Numbered from the stretch's first letter, positions 1 to 14,523 are shown. The stretch is 32,660 nt of DNA from Herbaspirillum lusitanum P6-12 (GCF_000256565.1 NZ_AJHH01000675.1:1-32660), one strand, 5' to 3'. Notes: generated from the sequence alone by a model not told the origin. A program made the numbers and translations.

Positions 1-40
1 TTTTTTTTTTTTTTGGGCGCCGGAATTTCTTCCGGCGCCG
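1..40. repeat. Perfect 10-bp inverted repeat beside a 14-base T tract, just past the rpoC stop
   Basis: Positions 16-25 and 30-39 are exact inverted complements around a 4-base loop (GAAA when read on the minus strand). A run of 14 T fills 1-14. Read in the rpoC direction, the hairpin comes first and is followed by A14, so it lacks the U tract that an intrinsic terminator for rpoC needs. Read on the plus strand, the T run precedes the hairpin and only a moderately T-rich stretch follows. It may be a processing or 3'-end-protecting hairpin, or an assembly edge. The structure is certain; its function is unknown. Confidence 0.6.
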
Positions 41-93
41 CTCTTCTTTACCGTATATCCACCCGTCAGGGCAGATACGCTGCTATTGCATCA

Positions 94-4332
<4,239 letters not shown>

Positions 4333-4610
4333 GTATCACTCCAGTTGGCGTGAGAACGCTAGGTAATGCTGTGTATATCGAGACGGCCGCACCACAATCT
4401 GCGCACACCCTGTTCGCACCTGCGGGAGAGCCGTGGCTTGCGCCGGGTTCCGCATGTACCGGGACAGACTTGGTCGTCCTTGACTGCTTACAATTGCTTG
4501 TAGCTGCTTGCTGAACTGCTTACTTTACTACGTTGCCGCCTTTGTTTCAGGCGGCAGGGTCAGACGATGAAACAGGGCAAGACGGCCGCGCCGCCTTGCC
4601 CTTGGGAACA
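4333..4610 (-). other. rpoB-rpoC intergenic region with two stem-loops and a short degenerate repeat
   Basis: This 278-base spacer holds no gene. GCCGCCT (4535-4541) pairs with AGGCGGC (4549-4555). GGGCAAG (4575-4581) pairs with CTTGCCC (4595-4601); on the minus strand that second stem is followed by TGTTTC, a weak U-rich tail. Between 4481 and 4525 the heptamer CTGCTTA/G recurs four times at irregular 9-15 base steps. The stems could be RNA-processing or partial-termination signals that set rpoB:rpoC balance. No clear promoter is seen. Confidence 0.5.
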
Positions 4611-7600
4611 TCAGTCGCGTTCGAGATCGATGTCGATACCGAGCGAACGGATTTCCTTGACCAGCACGTTGAAGGACTCCGGGCGTCGATCACGTGGTCG
4701 CCCTTGACCAGGTTTTCATAAACCTTGGTACGGCCGTTCACGTCATCGGACTTCACGGTCAGCATTTCCTGCAGCACATAGGATGCGCCGTAGGCTTCCA
4801 GTGCCCAGACTTCCATTTCACCGAAGCGTTGACCGCCGAACTGCGCCTTACCGCCCAGAGGCTGCTGAGTAACCAGCGAGTAAGGACCGGTCGAACGTGC
4901 ATGCATCTTGTCATCGACCAAGTGATGCAGCTTCAGGTAGTGCATGTAGCCGACAGTCACGGAACGCTCGAAAGCTTCGCCGGTACGGCCGTCATACATG
5001 GTGACCTGGTTCTTCGACGGCGTCATGCCCAGTTGCTTGGCGATGTGATCCGGATACGCCAGATCCAGCATGCGACGGGTTTCATCTTCGTGCGCACCGT
5101 CAAACACCGGCGTGGCGAACGGAACACCCTTCTTCAGGTTGGCTGCCAGTTCCAGGATCTCCTGATCGCTGAACTCGTCGAGCGCTTCCTTCTTGCCCGA
5201 TTCGTTGTAGATCGTGGTCAGGAACTTGCGCAGTTCGGCGATCTTCACTTGTGCAGTCAGCATTTCGCCGATGCGCAGGCCCAGACCCTTGGCTGCCCAG
5301 CCCAGATGGACTTCCAACACCTGACCGACGTTCATGCGCGATGGCACGCCCAGCGGATTCAGGACGATGTCGGCTGGCGTACCGTCGGCCATGTGCGGCA
5401 TGTCTTCGATCGGCAGGATGCGCGAAACCACACCCTTGTTACCGTGACGACCCGCCATCTTGTCGCCTGGTTGCAGGCGACGCTTCACGGCCAGGTAAAC
5501 CTTGACCATCTTTTGCACGCCTGGCGGCAGTTCATCGCCTTGGGTCAGCTTCTTGCGCTTTTCTTCGAACGCCAGATCGAACTGGTGACGCTTTTCGGCG
5601 ATCGATTCCTTGATCGCTTCCAATGCAGTCGCCATGTCGTCGTCAGCCGGACGGATGTCGAACCAATGGTACTTGTCCAGATCGTCCAGGTACGCCTTGT
5701 CCAGCTTGGTGCCCTTCGACAGCTTCTTAGGACCGCCGTTGGCGACCTTGCCGATCAGCATCTTTTCCAGACGCTGGAAGGCATCGCCTTCAACGATACG
5801 CAACTGATCGTTCAGGTCCAGGCGATAGCGCTTCAGTTCATCGTCGATGATCTGTTGTGCGCGCTTGTCGCGCTGAATGCCTTCGCGGGTGAACACTTGC
5901 ACGTCGATGACGGTGCCGACCATGCCCGAAGGCACGCGCAGCGAGGTGTCCTTAACATCGGAGGCTTTTTCGCCGAAGATCGCACGCAGCAGCTTTTCTT
6001 CCGGCGTCAGCTGGGTTTCGCCCTTTGGCGTTACCTTACCGACCAGCGTATCGCCGGCTTCGACTTCAGCACCGATGTAGGTGATGCCGGACTCGTCCAG
6101 ACGCGCCAGCTGGTTTTCCGCCAGGTTCGAAATATCGCGGGTGATTTCTTCCGCGCCGAGCTTGGTGTCACGTGCAACAACCGACAACTCTTCGATGTGG
6201 ATCGAGGTGTAGCGGTCGTCAGCAACGACTTTTTCGGAGATCAGGATCGAATCTTCGAAGTTGTAGCCGTTCCATGGCATGAACGCCACCAGCATGTTCT
6301 GACCCAGAGCCAGTTCGCCCAGGTCGGTCGATGCGCCGTCGGCGATCACGTCATGCTTGGCGACACGGTCGCCGACCTTGACGATAGGACGCTGGTTGAT
6401 GTTGGTGTTCTGGTTCGAACGCGTGTACTTGATCAGGTTGTAGATGTCGACGCCGACTTCACCAGCCTGCGCTTCTTCATCGTTCACACGAATCACCACG
6501 CGGCCTGCATCGACGTAGTCGACGATACCGCCACGCAACGCTTGCACGGTGGTACCGGAGTCAACTGCAACGGTACGCTCGATGCCGGTGCCGACCAGCG
6601 GCTTTTCCGGACGCAGGCAAGGCACGGCCTGACGTTGCATGTTGGCGCCCATCAATGCGCGGTTCGCGTCATCGTGTTCGAGGAACGGAATCAGCGACGC
6701 CGCCACGGACACGACCTGGCCTGGGGCCACGTCCATGTACTGGACGCGCTCCGGCGAGACCAGAATGGTTTCGCCGGCTTCACGCGCCGAGACCAGTTCA
6801 TCCGACAGCTTCAGCGAAGCGTCGATGGTCGCATTCGCCTGAGCGATGATGTAGCGGCCTTCTTCGATTGCCGACAGGTAGTCGATCTGGTTGGTGACCT
6901 TGCTGCCCTCGACCTTGCGGTATGGGGTTTCCAGGAAACCGTATTCGTTCAGGCGGGCATACAGCGCCAGCGAGTTGATCAGGCCGATGTTCGGGCCTTC
7001 AGGCGTTTCGATCGGGCACACGCGGCCGTAGTGGGTCGGGTGCACGTCGCGGACTTCAAAGCCGGCGCGTTCGCGCGTCAGACCACCAGGTCCCAGAGCG
7101 GAAACACGGCGTTTGTGCGTGATTTCCGACAGCGGGTTGGTTTGGTCCATAAACTGCGACAACTGCGAGGAGCCGAAGAATTCACGGATCGCTGCCGAGA
7201 TCGGCTTGGAGTTGATCAGGTCGTGCGGCATCAGGTTATCCGCTTCGGCCTGGCCGAGACGTTCCTTGACGGCGCGCTCAACGCGGACCAGACCGGCGCG
7301 GAATTGGTTTTCCGCCAGTTCGCCGACGCAACGGACGCGACGGTTGCCCAAGTGATCGATGTCATCGACTTCGCCGCGACCATTGCGCAGTTCCACCAGA
7401 ATCTTGATCACGGCCAGGATGTCTTCGTTCGACAAAGTCATGGCGCCGGTCAGTTCATCGCGGCCGATACGGCGGTTGAACTTCATGCGGCCGACAGCCG
7501 ACAGGTCGTAACGGTCTTCGCTGTAGAACAGGCCGTTGAACAGGGCTTCCACCGAGTCTTCGGTCGGCGGTTCGCCAGGACGCATCATGCGATAGATCGC

Positions 7601-8710
7601 CACGCGCGCAGCGGTTTGATCCGCCGTGTCGTCGGTACGCAATGTTTGCGAAATGTAGCCGCCCTGGTCCAGGTCGTTGGTGTACAAGGTCTGGACTGCG
7701 TCAATGTCGGCTTCGCGCAGGCGGGCCAGCAGTTCTTCGGTCAGCTCGTCGTTGGCCGACGCGATGACTTCACCGGTGTCGCCGTCAACGATGTTCTTCG
7801 CCAGGACGCGACCCAGCAGGTAGTCTTCCGGCACGGAAATCTGCTTGATGCCGGCAGCTTCGATGTCGCGCACATGCTTGGCGTTGATACGCTTGTCTTT
7901 TGCGACCAGCGGCTTGCCGGACTTGTCGAGAATGTCGAAGCGCGCAACTTCGCCGCGCAGACGCTCGGCGACGAATTCCATCTCGGCGCCTTCAGCGTGC
8001 AACGTGAAGTTGTCGAACACGAAGAAGTTCGCCAGGATCTGCTCGGACGTCATGCCGATCGCCTTGAGCAGGATCGTTACCGGCATCTTGCGACGACGGT
8101 CGACGCGGAAGAACAGGATGTCCTTCGGATCGAATTCGAAGTCCAGCCACGAACCGCGGTAAGGAATGATGCGGGCGGAGAACAGCAGCTTGCCGGACGA
8201 GTGAGTCTTGCCGCGGTCATGTTCGAAGAACACGCCAGGCGAACGGTGCAGCTGCGACACGATGACGCGCTCGGTACCGTTGATGACGAACGAACCGGTG
8301 GTCGTCATGAGCGGCAATTCGCCCATGTAGACTTCCTGTTCCTTCATTTCCTTGATGACCGGCTTGGTCGGCGATTCCTTGTCCAGGATCACCAGACGCA
8401 CCTTGGCACGCAGCGGCGACGCAAAGGTCAGGCCACGTTGTTGGCATTCCTTGACGTCGAACGGCGGCGCGCCCAACACATAGGACAGAAACTCGAGACG
8501 CGCAAAACCATTGTGCGAAACGATAGGGAAAATCGATGTAAAGGCCGATTGCAGACCTTCGTTCTTGCGTTGGGACGTTGTTTTGTCCGTCTGCAAGAAT
8601 GTCTGGTATGACTCGATCTGAGTCGCTAGCAGGAACGGAACGTTGTGGACGTTAGCGCGTTTCGCAAAGGATTTACGAATACGCTTCTTCTCAGTAAATG
8701 AGTAGTGCAT
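4611..8710 (-). CDS. rpoB: DNA-directed RNA polymerase subunit beta, C-terminus frameshifted
   Basis: This is the second-largest RNA polymerase subunit. The frame starts at ATG 8710 ([15 protein letters not shown]), with GGAG five bases upstream; a GTG two codons earlier is less likely. The rifampicin region ([19 protein letters not shown]) keeps the wild-type Asp, His and Arg, and SALGPGG keeps the wild-type Ser. The frame is normal up to KGDHVIDA at about 4682. The sequence then continues out of frame, and the uninterrupted ORF stops at 4547. In the other frame the conserved ending [20 protein letters not shown] resumes and stops at 4611. Seven bases appear to be missing where family members read GMPE. 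Restoring them gives 1368 residues, the usual betaproteobacterial length. As the gene is essential, a sequence error is likely. Confidence 0.95.
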
Positions 8711-9045
8711 GGACACTCCGTGAGTGACAGGAAGGATAGAGAGTTCAGGACTCGCCCGGATTGCTTGTTGCCTTGTTGCTGCAATCCGTTAACAGCGAAA
8801 CCTCAAGTCTCAGCCCTTCAGTCTTGGTTGGCGCCTTCTCTTGCTTCACCGGCAAAGCGGGCAAGAAACTGCTGACCATTAACGAACTTGAATTCGACGC
8901 AAATTCGAATCGGACTCAAATTCACATACAAAATTACGAAACGACAAAGGAGCCAAAGCCGAATCCTTCTTTCAAAGGATTCTGCACTTTGACTCCGGTG
9001 GAACGATGCGCCGGCGAACCGGCGATATTCCAGCTCAAGTAAAAA
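8711..9045 (-). other. rplL-rpoB intergenic region with stem-loops
   Basis: A 335-base spacer without a convincing gene. GAATCCTT (8961-8968) pairs perfectly with AAGGATTC (8975-8982) around a 6-base loop, followed on the minus strand by a T-rich but interrupted stretch. A second stem, CGCCGG (9009-9014) with CCGGCG (9019-9024), has a TTCG loop on the minus strand. In E. coli the same position holds a leaky attenuator and an RNase III site that lower rpoBC expression relative to the ribosomal genes. The position and hairpins suggest a similar role here; this is inference. Confidence 0.45.
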
Positions 9046-9423
9046 TTACTTGATTTCAGCTTTCGCGCCAGCTTCTTCCAGCTTCTTCTTGGCTGCTTCA
9101 GCATCAGCCTTAGGAATTGCTTCCTTGACTGGCTTCGGTGCGCCATCAACCAGATCTTTAGCTTCTTTCAAGCCCAGACCGGTGATTTCGCGAACTGCCT
9201 TAATGACGCCAACCTTGTTCGCGCCGATTTCGGCCAGAACAACGGTGAACTCAGTTTGCTCTTCAGCAGCAGCGGCGCCAGCGCCACCACCAGCAGGACC
9301 AGCGACAGCCATAGCTGCTGCGGAAACGCCGAACTTTTCTTCGAATGCCTTCACCAGGTCATTCAATTCCAATACTGTCAGGTTGCCTACGGCTTCCAGG
9401 ATATCGTCTTTGCTAATTGCCAT
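9046..9423 (-). CDS. rplL: 50S ribosomal protein L7/L12
   Basis: This is the multicopy acidic stalk protein of the large subunit, which binds L10 and recruits translational GTPases. The 125-residue product has the expected plan: an N-terminal dimerisation helix region (about 1-35), an Ala/Gly-rich hinge (about 38-55, with [12 protein letters not shown]), and a C-terminal domain containing [20 protein letters not shown] strong AGGAG site lies upstream of ATG 9423. It follows rplJ by 107 bases. A small stem in that gap (GACCGC 9508-9513 with GCGGTC 9518-9523) has only a weak U tract and may be an internal processing site. Confidence 0.97.
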   Translation of the reverse strand: MAISKDDILEAVGNLTVLELNDLVKAFEEKFGVSAAAMAVAGPAGGGAGAAAAEEQTEFTVVLAEIGANKVGVIKAVREITGLGLKEAKDLVDGAPKPVKEAIPKADAEAAKKKLEEAGAKAEIK

Positions 9424-9530
9424 TTGAAACTCCTAATTTTTTCGATAAAACATCTAGTCGGTACTGACGCTAAAAAAGCGAAAGACACAGGGCCTTGCCA
9501 AAATCGTGACCGCCTGAGCGGTCAAACGAC

Positions 9531-10079
9531 TTAAGCTTCGGCTTCGGCAGCCGGAGCTGCTTCTGCAGCTGGCGCTGCCACTGTGCCGGATTCGGCTTCT
9601 TTTTTGGCTGCCAGAGCAGCCAGACCACGCGTAAATCCAGCAACCGGAACTTGCATCATGCCCAACAACTGGGCCAGCAATACTTCGCGGCTTGGGATAT
9701 TTGCCAATGCGACAACCGCTGCTTTATCCAGCGATTTACCTGCATAGTTACCTGCCTTGACAACCAGCTTGTCGTTGGTCTTAGCAAAGTCAGAGATGAC
9801 TTTGGCTGCAGCAACGGCATCTTCCGAGATCGAATAGATCAGCGGGCCGGTCATTTCAGAAGCGAGGTCAGCAAACGCGGAACCTTCAACGGCACGACGC
9901 GCGAGTGTGTTTTTCAACACGCGCAGGTACACGCCTTGGTCACGCGCTTTGGCGCGCAGTTGCGTCAAGTGACCAACCTGGATGCCACGGTATTCGGCCA
10001 CGACGATAGTCTGCGCAGTTGCTACTTTTGCGGCGACTTCGGCGACAACGGCCTTTTTGTCATTCAGATTGAGACTCAA
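9531..10079 (-). CDS. rplJ: 50S ribosomal protein L10, TTG start
   Basis: L10 is the base of the ribosomal stalk, binding 23S rRNA and L7/L12 dimers, and it is the usual autoregulator of its own operon. The frame has no ATG near its start. TTG at 10079 gives [15 protein letters not shown], the standard beginning, and lies six bases after GGAGG. A second TTG at 10085 directly abuts the GGAGG and is too close to be used. The product is 182 residues from the preferred start. The C-terminus is Ala/Glu-rich (about the last 25 residues), which is common in this group. A TTG start may limit translation to match the feedback control typical of this gene. Confidence 0.95.
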   Translation of the reverse strand: MSLNLNDKKAVVAEVAAKVATAQTIVVAEYRGIQVGHLTQLRAKARDQGVYLRVLKNTLARRAVEGSAFADLASEMTGPLIYSISEDAVAAAKVISDFAKTNDKLVVKAGNYAGKSLDKAAVVALANIPSREVLLAQLLGMMQVPVAGFTRGLAALAAKKEAESGTVAAPAAEAAPAAEAEA

Positions 10080-10404
10080 GATCAACCTCCAAAAATGATG
10101 CTTGGCGACGACACAGGCGAAAAACCTGCTTGCCTTGCATCGGTTCGAACACGGCGTCCGACGTTAGGAGTTCATTGCAGCGTTTCAAGATGCACGAAGC
10201 GCTGTGTGAGACTGCAAAACTTGTTCGGGGTCACCATCTGCGCTGGGTAATCGGAAACGTGAGCTTCCGACGTTTTAACTTTATGCCTGCCTGCTGCATG
10301 CCGCCCAACGGTCTTTGATTGCCTGAAGCACTTCACAATTGCAAAATGCTCCAGCCCAAAGATGCGCCTCGCCTCCTTGAGGAAACGAGGACTTGATTCT
10401 TTAC
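10080..10404 (-). promoter_or_regulatory. rplJ leader, candidate L10 autoregulatory region
   Basis: About 320 bases without a gene separate rplA from rplJ. In many bacteria this position carries the L10 leader RNA, to which the L10-L7/L12 complex binds to repress translation. On the minus strand a stem TCGGAA/TTCCGA with an 8-base loop can form near 10250-10275, and an A/T-rich GGAGG site ends the leader. I could not place a complete L10-leader consensus or a promoter by eye, so the assignment rests mainly on position and length. Confidence 0.4.
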
Positions 10405-11100
10405 TTAAGCCGACAGAGTCGATTGATCCACGCGGACGCCAGCGCCCATGGTGGACGACAGCGACACCTTGCGCAGGTAAACACCCTTGCTGGTAGCCGG
10501 CTTGGCCTTGTTCAGTGCATCGATCAGTGCAACCAGATTCGACTTCAGATCTGCATCGCTGAACGACTTGCGACCGATGGTGGCGTGAATGATGCCGCCC
10601 TTGTCGGTACGGTATTGCACTTGACCAGCCTTGGCGTTCTTGACGGCGGTAGCCACGTCAGGAGTCACGGTGCCGACCTTCGGGTTAGGCATCAGGCCGC
10701 GTGGACCCAGGATCTGACCCAGAGTACCGACGATACGCATGGTGTCCGGCGAAGCGATCACGATGTCGAAAGGCATGTTGCCGGCCTTGACCATTTCGGC
10801 CAGGTCTTCCATACCGACCACGTCTGCGCCGGCTGCTTTAGCTTGCTCAGCCTTTTCGCCCGAAGCGAACACGGCGACGCGAACGGTCTTGCCTGTACCA
10901 GCCGGCAGAACCACGGAACCGCGAACCACTTGGTCCGACTTCTTCGCATCAACGCCCAGTTGGACGGACACGTCGATCGATTCGTTGAACTTCGCTGTTG
11001 CGAATTCCTTGACCAGCGCCAGCGCGTTATCGAAAGGATAAGCCTTGGTGCTATCGATCTTGCCTTCTTGCGCCTTAGCGCGTTTTGTCAACTTAGCCAT
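10405..11100 (-). CDS. rplA: 50S ribosomal protein L1
   Basis: L1 binds 23S rRNA at the mobile L1 stalk beside the E site and represses its own mRNA in enterobacteria. The 231-residue product matches family length. Diagnostic stretches are VVLPAGTGK and the RNA-binding [15 protein letters not shown]. The ATG at 11100 overlaps the rplK stop codon by one base (TAATG), so the two genes are very probably translationally coupled. The frame is intact. Confidence 0.97.
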   Translation of the reverse strand: MAKLTKRAKAQEGKIDSTKAYPFDNALALVKEFATAKFNESIDVSVQLGVDAKKSDQVVRGSVVLPAGTGKTVRVAVFASGEKAEQAKAAGADVVGMEDLAEMVKAGNMPFDIVIASPDTMRIVGTLGQILGPRGLMPNPKVGTVTPDVATAVKNAKAGQVQYRTDKGGIIHATIGRKSFSDADLKSNLVALIDALNKAKPATSKGVYLRKVSLSSTMGAGVRVDQSTLSA

Positions 11101-11531
11101 TACAGACCCTCCACCGTGATGCCCATGGAACGTGCCGAACCAGCGATGGTACGCACAGCCGCTTCCAGATCAGCAGCGGTAAGATCCGGCTTCTTCTGGG
11201 TAGCGATTTCTTCCGCTTGTTTACGAGTGATCTTGCCAACCTTGTCTGTATGCGGCTTGGCAGAACCCTTTTGGATACCGGCAGCCTTCTTGATCAGGAT
11301 GGTTGCTGGAGGAGTCTTCATCACGAAGGTGAAGGACTTGTCCGCAAATGCAGTGATCACGACCGGAATCGGCAGACCTGGCTCAAGGCCTTGAGTCTGG
11401 GCATTGAATGCCTTACAGAATTCCATGATGTTCAGACCGCGCTGACCCAGCGCCGGGCCGATCGGTGGGGATGGATTTGCTTTACCAGCTGGCACTTGCA
11501 GCTTGATAAAACCGATGATTTTCTTTGCCAT
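11100..11531 (-). CDS. rplK: 50S ribosomal protein L11
   Basis: L11 forms, with its 23S rRNA site, the GTPase-associated centre, and is needed for RelA activation in stringent control. The 143-residue product has the N-terminal [20 protein letters not shown] and the C-terminal rRNA-binding domain ending in [18 protein letters not shown] lies seven bases before ATG 11531. It follows nusG by a 137-base gap containing a GC-rich stem near 11637-11653 without a U tract, and shares its last stop base with rplA. Confidence 0.97.
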   Translation of the reverse strand: MAKKIIGFIKLQVPAGKANPSPPIGPALGQRGLNIMEFCKAFNAQTQGLEPGLPIPVVITAFADKSFTFVMKTPPATILIKKAAGIQKGSAKPHTDKVGKITRKQAEEIATQKKPDLTAADLEAAVRTIAGSARSMGITVEGL

Positions 11532-11668
11532 GATGGCTCCTACGTTGATTGAGTGTTAGCGCCTGTTCATTTGCCTTGCGGCGTTTTACTGAGGCTCCTC
11601 TGCTGCTGCAGGATTCGGGAAACTTGCATTTCGCCGCGCTCCTGCGGGGCGCTTGATAGGGGTCTTGC

Positions 11669-12259
11669 CTAGACTTTTTCGACCTGGCCGAACTCGAGCT
11701 CGACCGGTGTTGCACGACCGAAAATGGTCACGGAGACGCGCACGCGGGATTTTTCGTAATTCACTTCTTCCACGTTGCCGTTGAAATCGGTAAAAGGACC
11801 ATCCTTGATGCGAACCAGCTCGCCCACTTCGTACAAGACCTTCGGACGCGGCTTTTCGATGCCGTCCTGCATCTGCTGCATGATCTTGTCGACTTCATGC
11901 GGCGGAATCGGCGTCGGGCGGTTGGACTTGCCGCCGATGAAACCGGTCACCTTGCTGGTGTTTTTCACCAGATGCCAGGTTTCGTCCGTCATTTCCATCT
12001 CAACCAGGACGTAGCCCGGGAAGAAACGACGCTCGGTCACCGACTTGTGACCGTTTTTCATGTCCACGACTTCTTCAGTCGGCACCAGGATCTGGCCGAA
12101 CTGTTCTTCCATGCCGGCGCGGACGATGCGCTCGGTCAGTGCACGCTGCACACTCTTTTCCATGCCGGAATAGGCATGCACAACGTACCAGCGCTTTTTA
12201 CTTGCGCTTGAAACGCTTTGCGCACCAATCGGTGCGCTGTCTTGTGTGCTATCGCTCAT
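11669..12259 (-). CDS. nusG: Transcription termination/antitermination factor NusG
   Basis: NusG binds the RNA polymerase clamp, suppresses pausing, and links polymerase to Rho or to ribosomal protein S10. The 196-residue product has a variable Ser-rich N-terminal extension of about 22 residues. The NGN domain follows, from [13 protein letters not shown] through [10 protein letters not shown] and VTGFIG. The C-terminal KOW domain contains [18 protein letters not shown]. It starts three bases after the secE stop, so the two genes are co-transcribed and probably coupled, as in most proteobacteria. Confidence 0.97.
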   Translation of the reverse strand: MSDSTQDSAPIGAQSVSSASKKRWYVVHAYSGMEKSVQRALTERIVRAGMEEQFGQILVPTEEVVDMKNGHKSVTERRFFPGYVLVEMEMTDETWHLVKNTSKVTGFIGGKSNRPTPIPPHEVDKIMQQMQDGIEKPRPKVLYEVGELVRIKDGPFTDFNGNVEEVNYEKSRVRVSVTIFGRATPVELEFGQVEKV

Positions 12260-12262
12260 GTT

Positions 12263-12643
12263 TTATTTCCAGCCCAAAATTACGTCGTACAACAGGAATT
12301 CGAGCAATTTGTCCGTACCCCAGAGGAAGATCGCCATGATCAGCACGAAGGCGAACACGATCGCCGTGATCTGCGTCGCTTCCTTGCGGGTAGGCCAGAC
12401 AACTTTTTTGGTTTCACGTACCGATTCTTTGGCAAAGCCGACGAAACCGCGACCCTGCGAAGATGTCCAGGCGAAACCTACCGCCACCAGCAAGCCGGCC
12501 ACCAGGGCCAGTGCGCGCACCGGAGTCGATTGACCCGACAACACAAAAAAACCGACCACACCCGCGATGACCGCTACGATTGCCAGGGCAACCTTGAGCT
12601 TGTCGCTTGATGTATTGACGGTTTGTACAGGCTGGTTAGACAT
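12263..12643 (-). CDS. secE: Preprotein translocase subunit SecE
   Basis: SecE is the small membrane subunit that clamps the SecY channel. The 126-residue product has three predicted membrane segments (about residues 16-35, 42-59 and 91-108), as in the E. coli type. The conserved amphipathic stretch ESVRETKKVVWPTRKEA lies before the last segment. It sits between tRNA-Trp and nusG, the usual place in proteobacteria. Confidence 0.96.
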   Translation of the reverse strand: MSNQPVQTVNTSSDKLKVALAIVAVIAGVVGFFVLSGQSTPVRALALVAGLLVAVGFAWTSSQGRGFVGFAKESVRETKKVVWPTRKEATQITAIVFAFVLIMAIFLWGTDKLLEFLLYDVILGWK

Positions 12644-12678
12644 TTATTTACTTTCAGTACCCTACTCACCTGAATCGG

Positions 12679-12754
12679 TGGCAGGGGCGGAGGGCATCGA
12701 ACCCCCAACCTCCGGTTTTGGAGACCGGCGCTCTGCCAATTGAGCTACACCCCT
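12679..12754 (-). tRNA. tRNA-Trp (anticodon CCA)
   Basis: The 76-base cloverleaf reads on the minus strand. The 7-bp acceptor stem is AGGGGTG with CGCCCCT. The anticodon stem CCGGT/ACCGG encloses the loop CTCCAAA, which gives CCA. The T arm has GGTTCGA. The 3' CCA is encoded. It lies between tuf and secE, as in many proteobacteria. Confidence 0.97.
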
Positions 12755-12818
12755 ACGATCAAAACACTGATCTGAACGGCTTGGCCAGCCAACTTACGCT
12801 TGCCGCTCAGACATCAAC

Positions 12819-12849
12819 GCCGCGAGGCGGGAATTTCCCGAATCGCGGC
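12819..12849 (-). other. Two-part stem-loop downstream of tuf
   Basis: GCCGCGA (12819-12825) pairs with TCGCGGC (12843-12849), and inside it CGGGA pairs with TCCCG, giving an extended hairpin just after the tuf stop. The minus-strand tail has no U run, so it is more likely an RNA-processing signal ahead of tRNA-Trp, or a barrier to 3' decay, than a strong terminator. Confidence 0.5.
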
Positions 12850-12866
12850 GATTGCTACTCTTCTTA

Positions 12867-14063
12867 TTACGCGTCAGGCAGGATCTTGGCAACCACACCA
12901 GCGCCGACGGTACGGCCGCCTTCGCGGATCGCGAAGCGCAGACCTTCTTCCATCGCGATCGGGTTGATCAGCATCACGGTGATCGACACGTTGTCGCCTG
13001 GCATGACCATTTCCTTGTCCTTCGGCAACTCGATCGAGCCAGTCACGTCCGTGGTACGGAAGTAGAACTGTGGACGATAGTTGTTGAAGAACGGCGTATG
13101 ACGGCCGCCTTCGTCTTTCGACAACACATAGATCTCGCCGGTGAAGTGCTTGTGCGGCTTGATCGAACCTGGCTTGGCCAACACCTGGCCGCGCTCCACG
13201 TCTTCACGCTTGGTGCCGCGCAGCAGCACGCCAACGTTGTCGCCCGCCTGACCTTGGTCCAGCAGCTTGCGGAACATTTCGACGCCGGTGCAAACCGTGT
13301 CTTGCGTGTCGCGGATACCGACGATTTGCAGGGCTTCGCCGACCTTGACGATGCCGCGCTCGACGCGACCGGTCACAACCGTACCGCGGCCGGAGATCGA
13401 GAACACGTCTTCCACTGGCAGCAGGAAGGCGCCGTCAACAGCACGTTCCGGTGTCGGGATGTAGGTGTCCAGCGCTTCTGCCAGTGCCATGATCGCTTGC
13501 TCGCCCAATGGGCCAGTGTCGCCTTCGAGGGCCAGCTTCGCCGAACCCTTGATGATTGGCAGGTCGTCGCCTGGGAATTCGTACTTGGTCAACAGCTCGC
13601 GCACTTCCATTTCGACCAGTTCCAGCAGCTCTTCATCATCGACCATGTCGGCCTTGTTCAGGAACACGATGATGTAAGGAACGCCAACTTGACGCGACAG
13701 CAGGATGTGTTCGCGGGTTTGCGGCATCGGGCCGTCTGCTGCCGAGCAAACCAGGATCGCGCCGTCCATCTGCGCGGCGCCGGTGATCATGTTCTTCACA
13801 TAATCGGCGTGGCCTGGGCAGTCAACGTGGGCGTAGTGACGGTTCGCGGTTTCGTATTCGACGTGCGCGGTGTTGATCGTGATGCCGCGTGCCTTTTCTT
13901 CCGGCGCTGCGTCAATTTGATCGTAGGCCTTCGCTTCGCCGCCGAATTTCTTCGACAACACGGTCGCGATTGCGGCTGTCAGTGTGGTCTTGCCGTGGTC
14001 AACGTGACCAATCGTGCCAACGTTCACGTGCGGCTTGGTCCGCTCGAATTTGCCTTTTGCCAT
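12867..14063 (-). CDS. tuf: Translation elongation factor Tu
   Basis: EF-Tu is the GTPase that delivers aminoacyl-tRNA to the ribosome. The 398-residue product has the P loop GHVDHGKT (residues 19-26), the switch [10 protein letters not shown], the guanine-specificity motif NKAD, and domains 2 and 3 complete to AKILPDA. AGGAG precedes ATG 14063. Lying between a tRNA cluster and secE, it corresponds to tufB of E. coli; betaproteobacteria usually have a second copy in the str operon, which is not in this window. Confidence 0.98.
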   Translation of the reverse strand: MAKGKFERTKPHVNVGTIGHVDHGKTTLTAAIATVLSKKFGGEAKAYDQIDAAPEEKARGITINTAHVEYETANRHYAHVDCPGHADYVKNMITGAAQMDGAILVCSAADGPMPQTREHILLSRQVGVPYIIVFLNKADMVDDEELLELVEMEVRELLTKYEFPGDDLPIIKGSAKLALEGDTGPLGEQAIMALAEALDTYIPTPERAVDGAFLLPVEDVFSISGRGTVVTGRVERGIVKVGEALQIVGIRDTQDTVCTGVEMFRKLLDQGQAGDNVGVLLRGTKREDVERGQVLAKPGSIKPHKHFTGEIYVLSKDEGGRHTPFFNNYRPQFYFRTTDVTGSIELPKDKEMVMPGDNVSITVMLINPIAMEEGLRFAIREGGRTVGAGVVAKILPDA

Positions 14064-14159
14064 CTTAGACTCCTAACGATTATGAGAATGTTCAGGCAAC
14101 GCGCCCGATCGACTTGCTGACTTGCTGCAGCGCTTACTATGAAACACCTGCTATAGAAC

Positions 14160-14234
<75 letters not shown>

Positions 14235-14284
14235 ATACCTGCCGATCGCACCAACTACCAAACAATGCAACCGGACAAAAACTT

Positions 14285-14358
14285 TGGAGCGGGTGAAGGG
14301 AATCGAACCCTCGTCATAAGCTTGGAAGGCTTCAGCTCTACCATTGAGCTACACCCGC
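14285..14358 (-). tRNA. tRNA-Gly (anticodon TCC)
   Basis: 74-base cloverleaf on the minus strand. The acceptor stem is GCGGGTG with CACCCGC. The anticodon loop CTTCCAA gives TCC. The T arm has GGTTCGATT. The 3' CCA is encoded. The outermost anticodon-stem pair (27-43) reads G against A, a mismatch where many bacterial tRNA-Gly(TCC) have a Watson-Crick pair. Confidence 0.96.
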
Positions 14359-14421
14359 GAGGAACTGCCATCGAACACTTATCACTTCACAGCCGCAACA
14401 ACTTCAAGACTGTTCCCAAAA

Positions 14422-14507
14422 TGGTGGAGAGGGCTGGATTCGAACCAGCGTACTCGTAAGAGGGCAGATTTACAGTCTGCTGCCATTAACCACTCGGCCA
14501 CCTCTCC
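14422..14507 (-). tRNA. tRNA-Tyr (anticodon GTA)
   Basis: 86-base class II tRNA with a long variable arm. The acceptor stem is GGAGAGG with CCTCTCC. The anticodon stem GCAGA/TCTGC encloses CTGTAAA, giving GTA. The 3' CCA is encoded. It is the first product of the tRNA-tuf transcript, starting about 17 bases after the -10 box. Confidence 0.97.
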
Positions 14508-14523
14508 GCGCAGGGAACTCAAA

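Noticed and set aside
8711-8716. GTG start two codons upstream of the rpoB ATG
   Set aside because: It would overlap the ribosome-binding spacing and adds residues not conserved in the family; ATG 8710 has GGAG at correct distance.
12852-14120. A 422-codon plus-strand frame opposite tuf and a 592-codon one opposite ptsI (18007-19785)
   Set aside because: Same codon-bias effect; EF-Tu and enzyme I on the minus strand have all family motifs.
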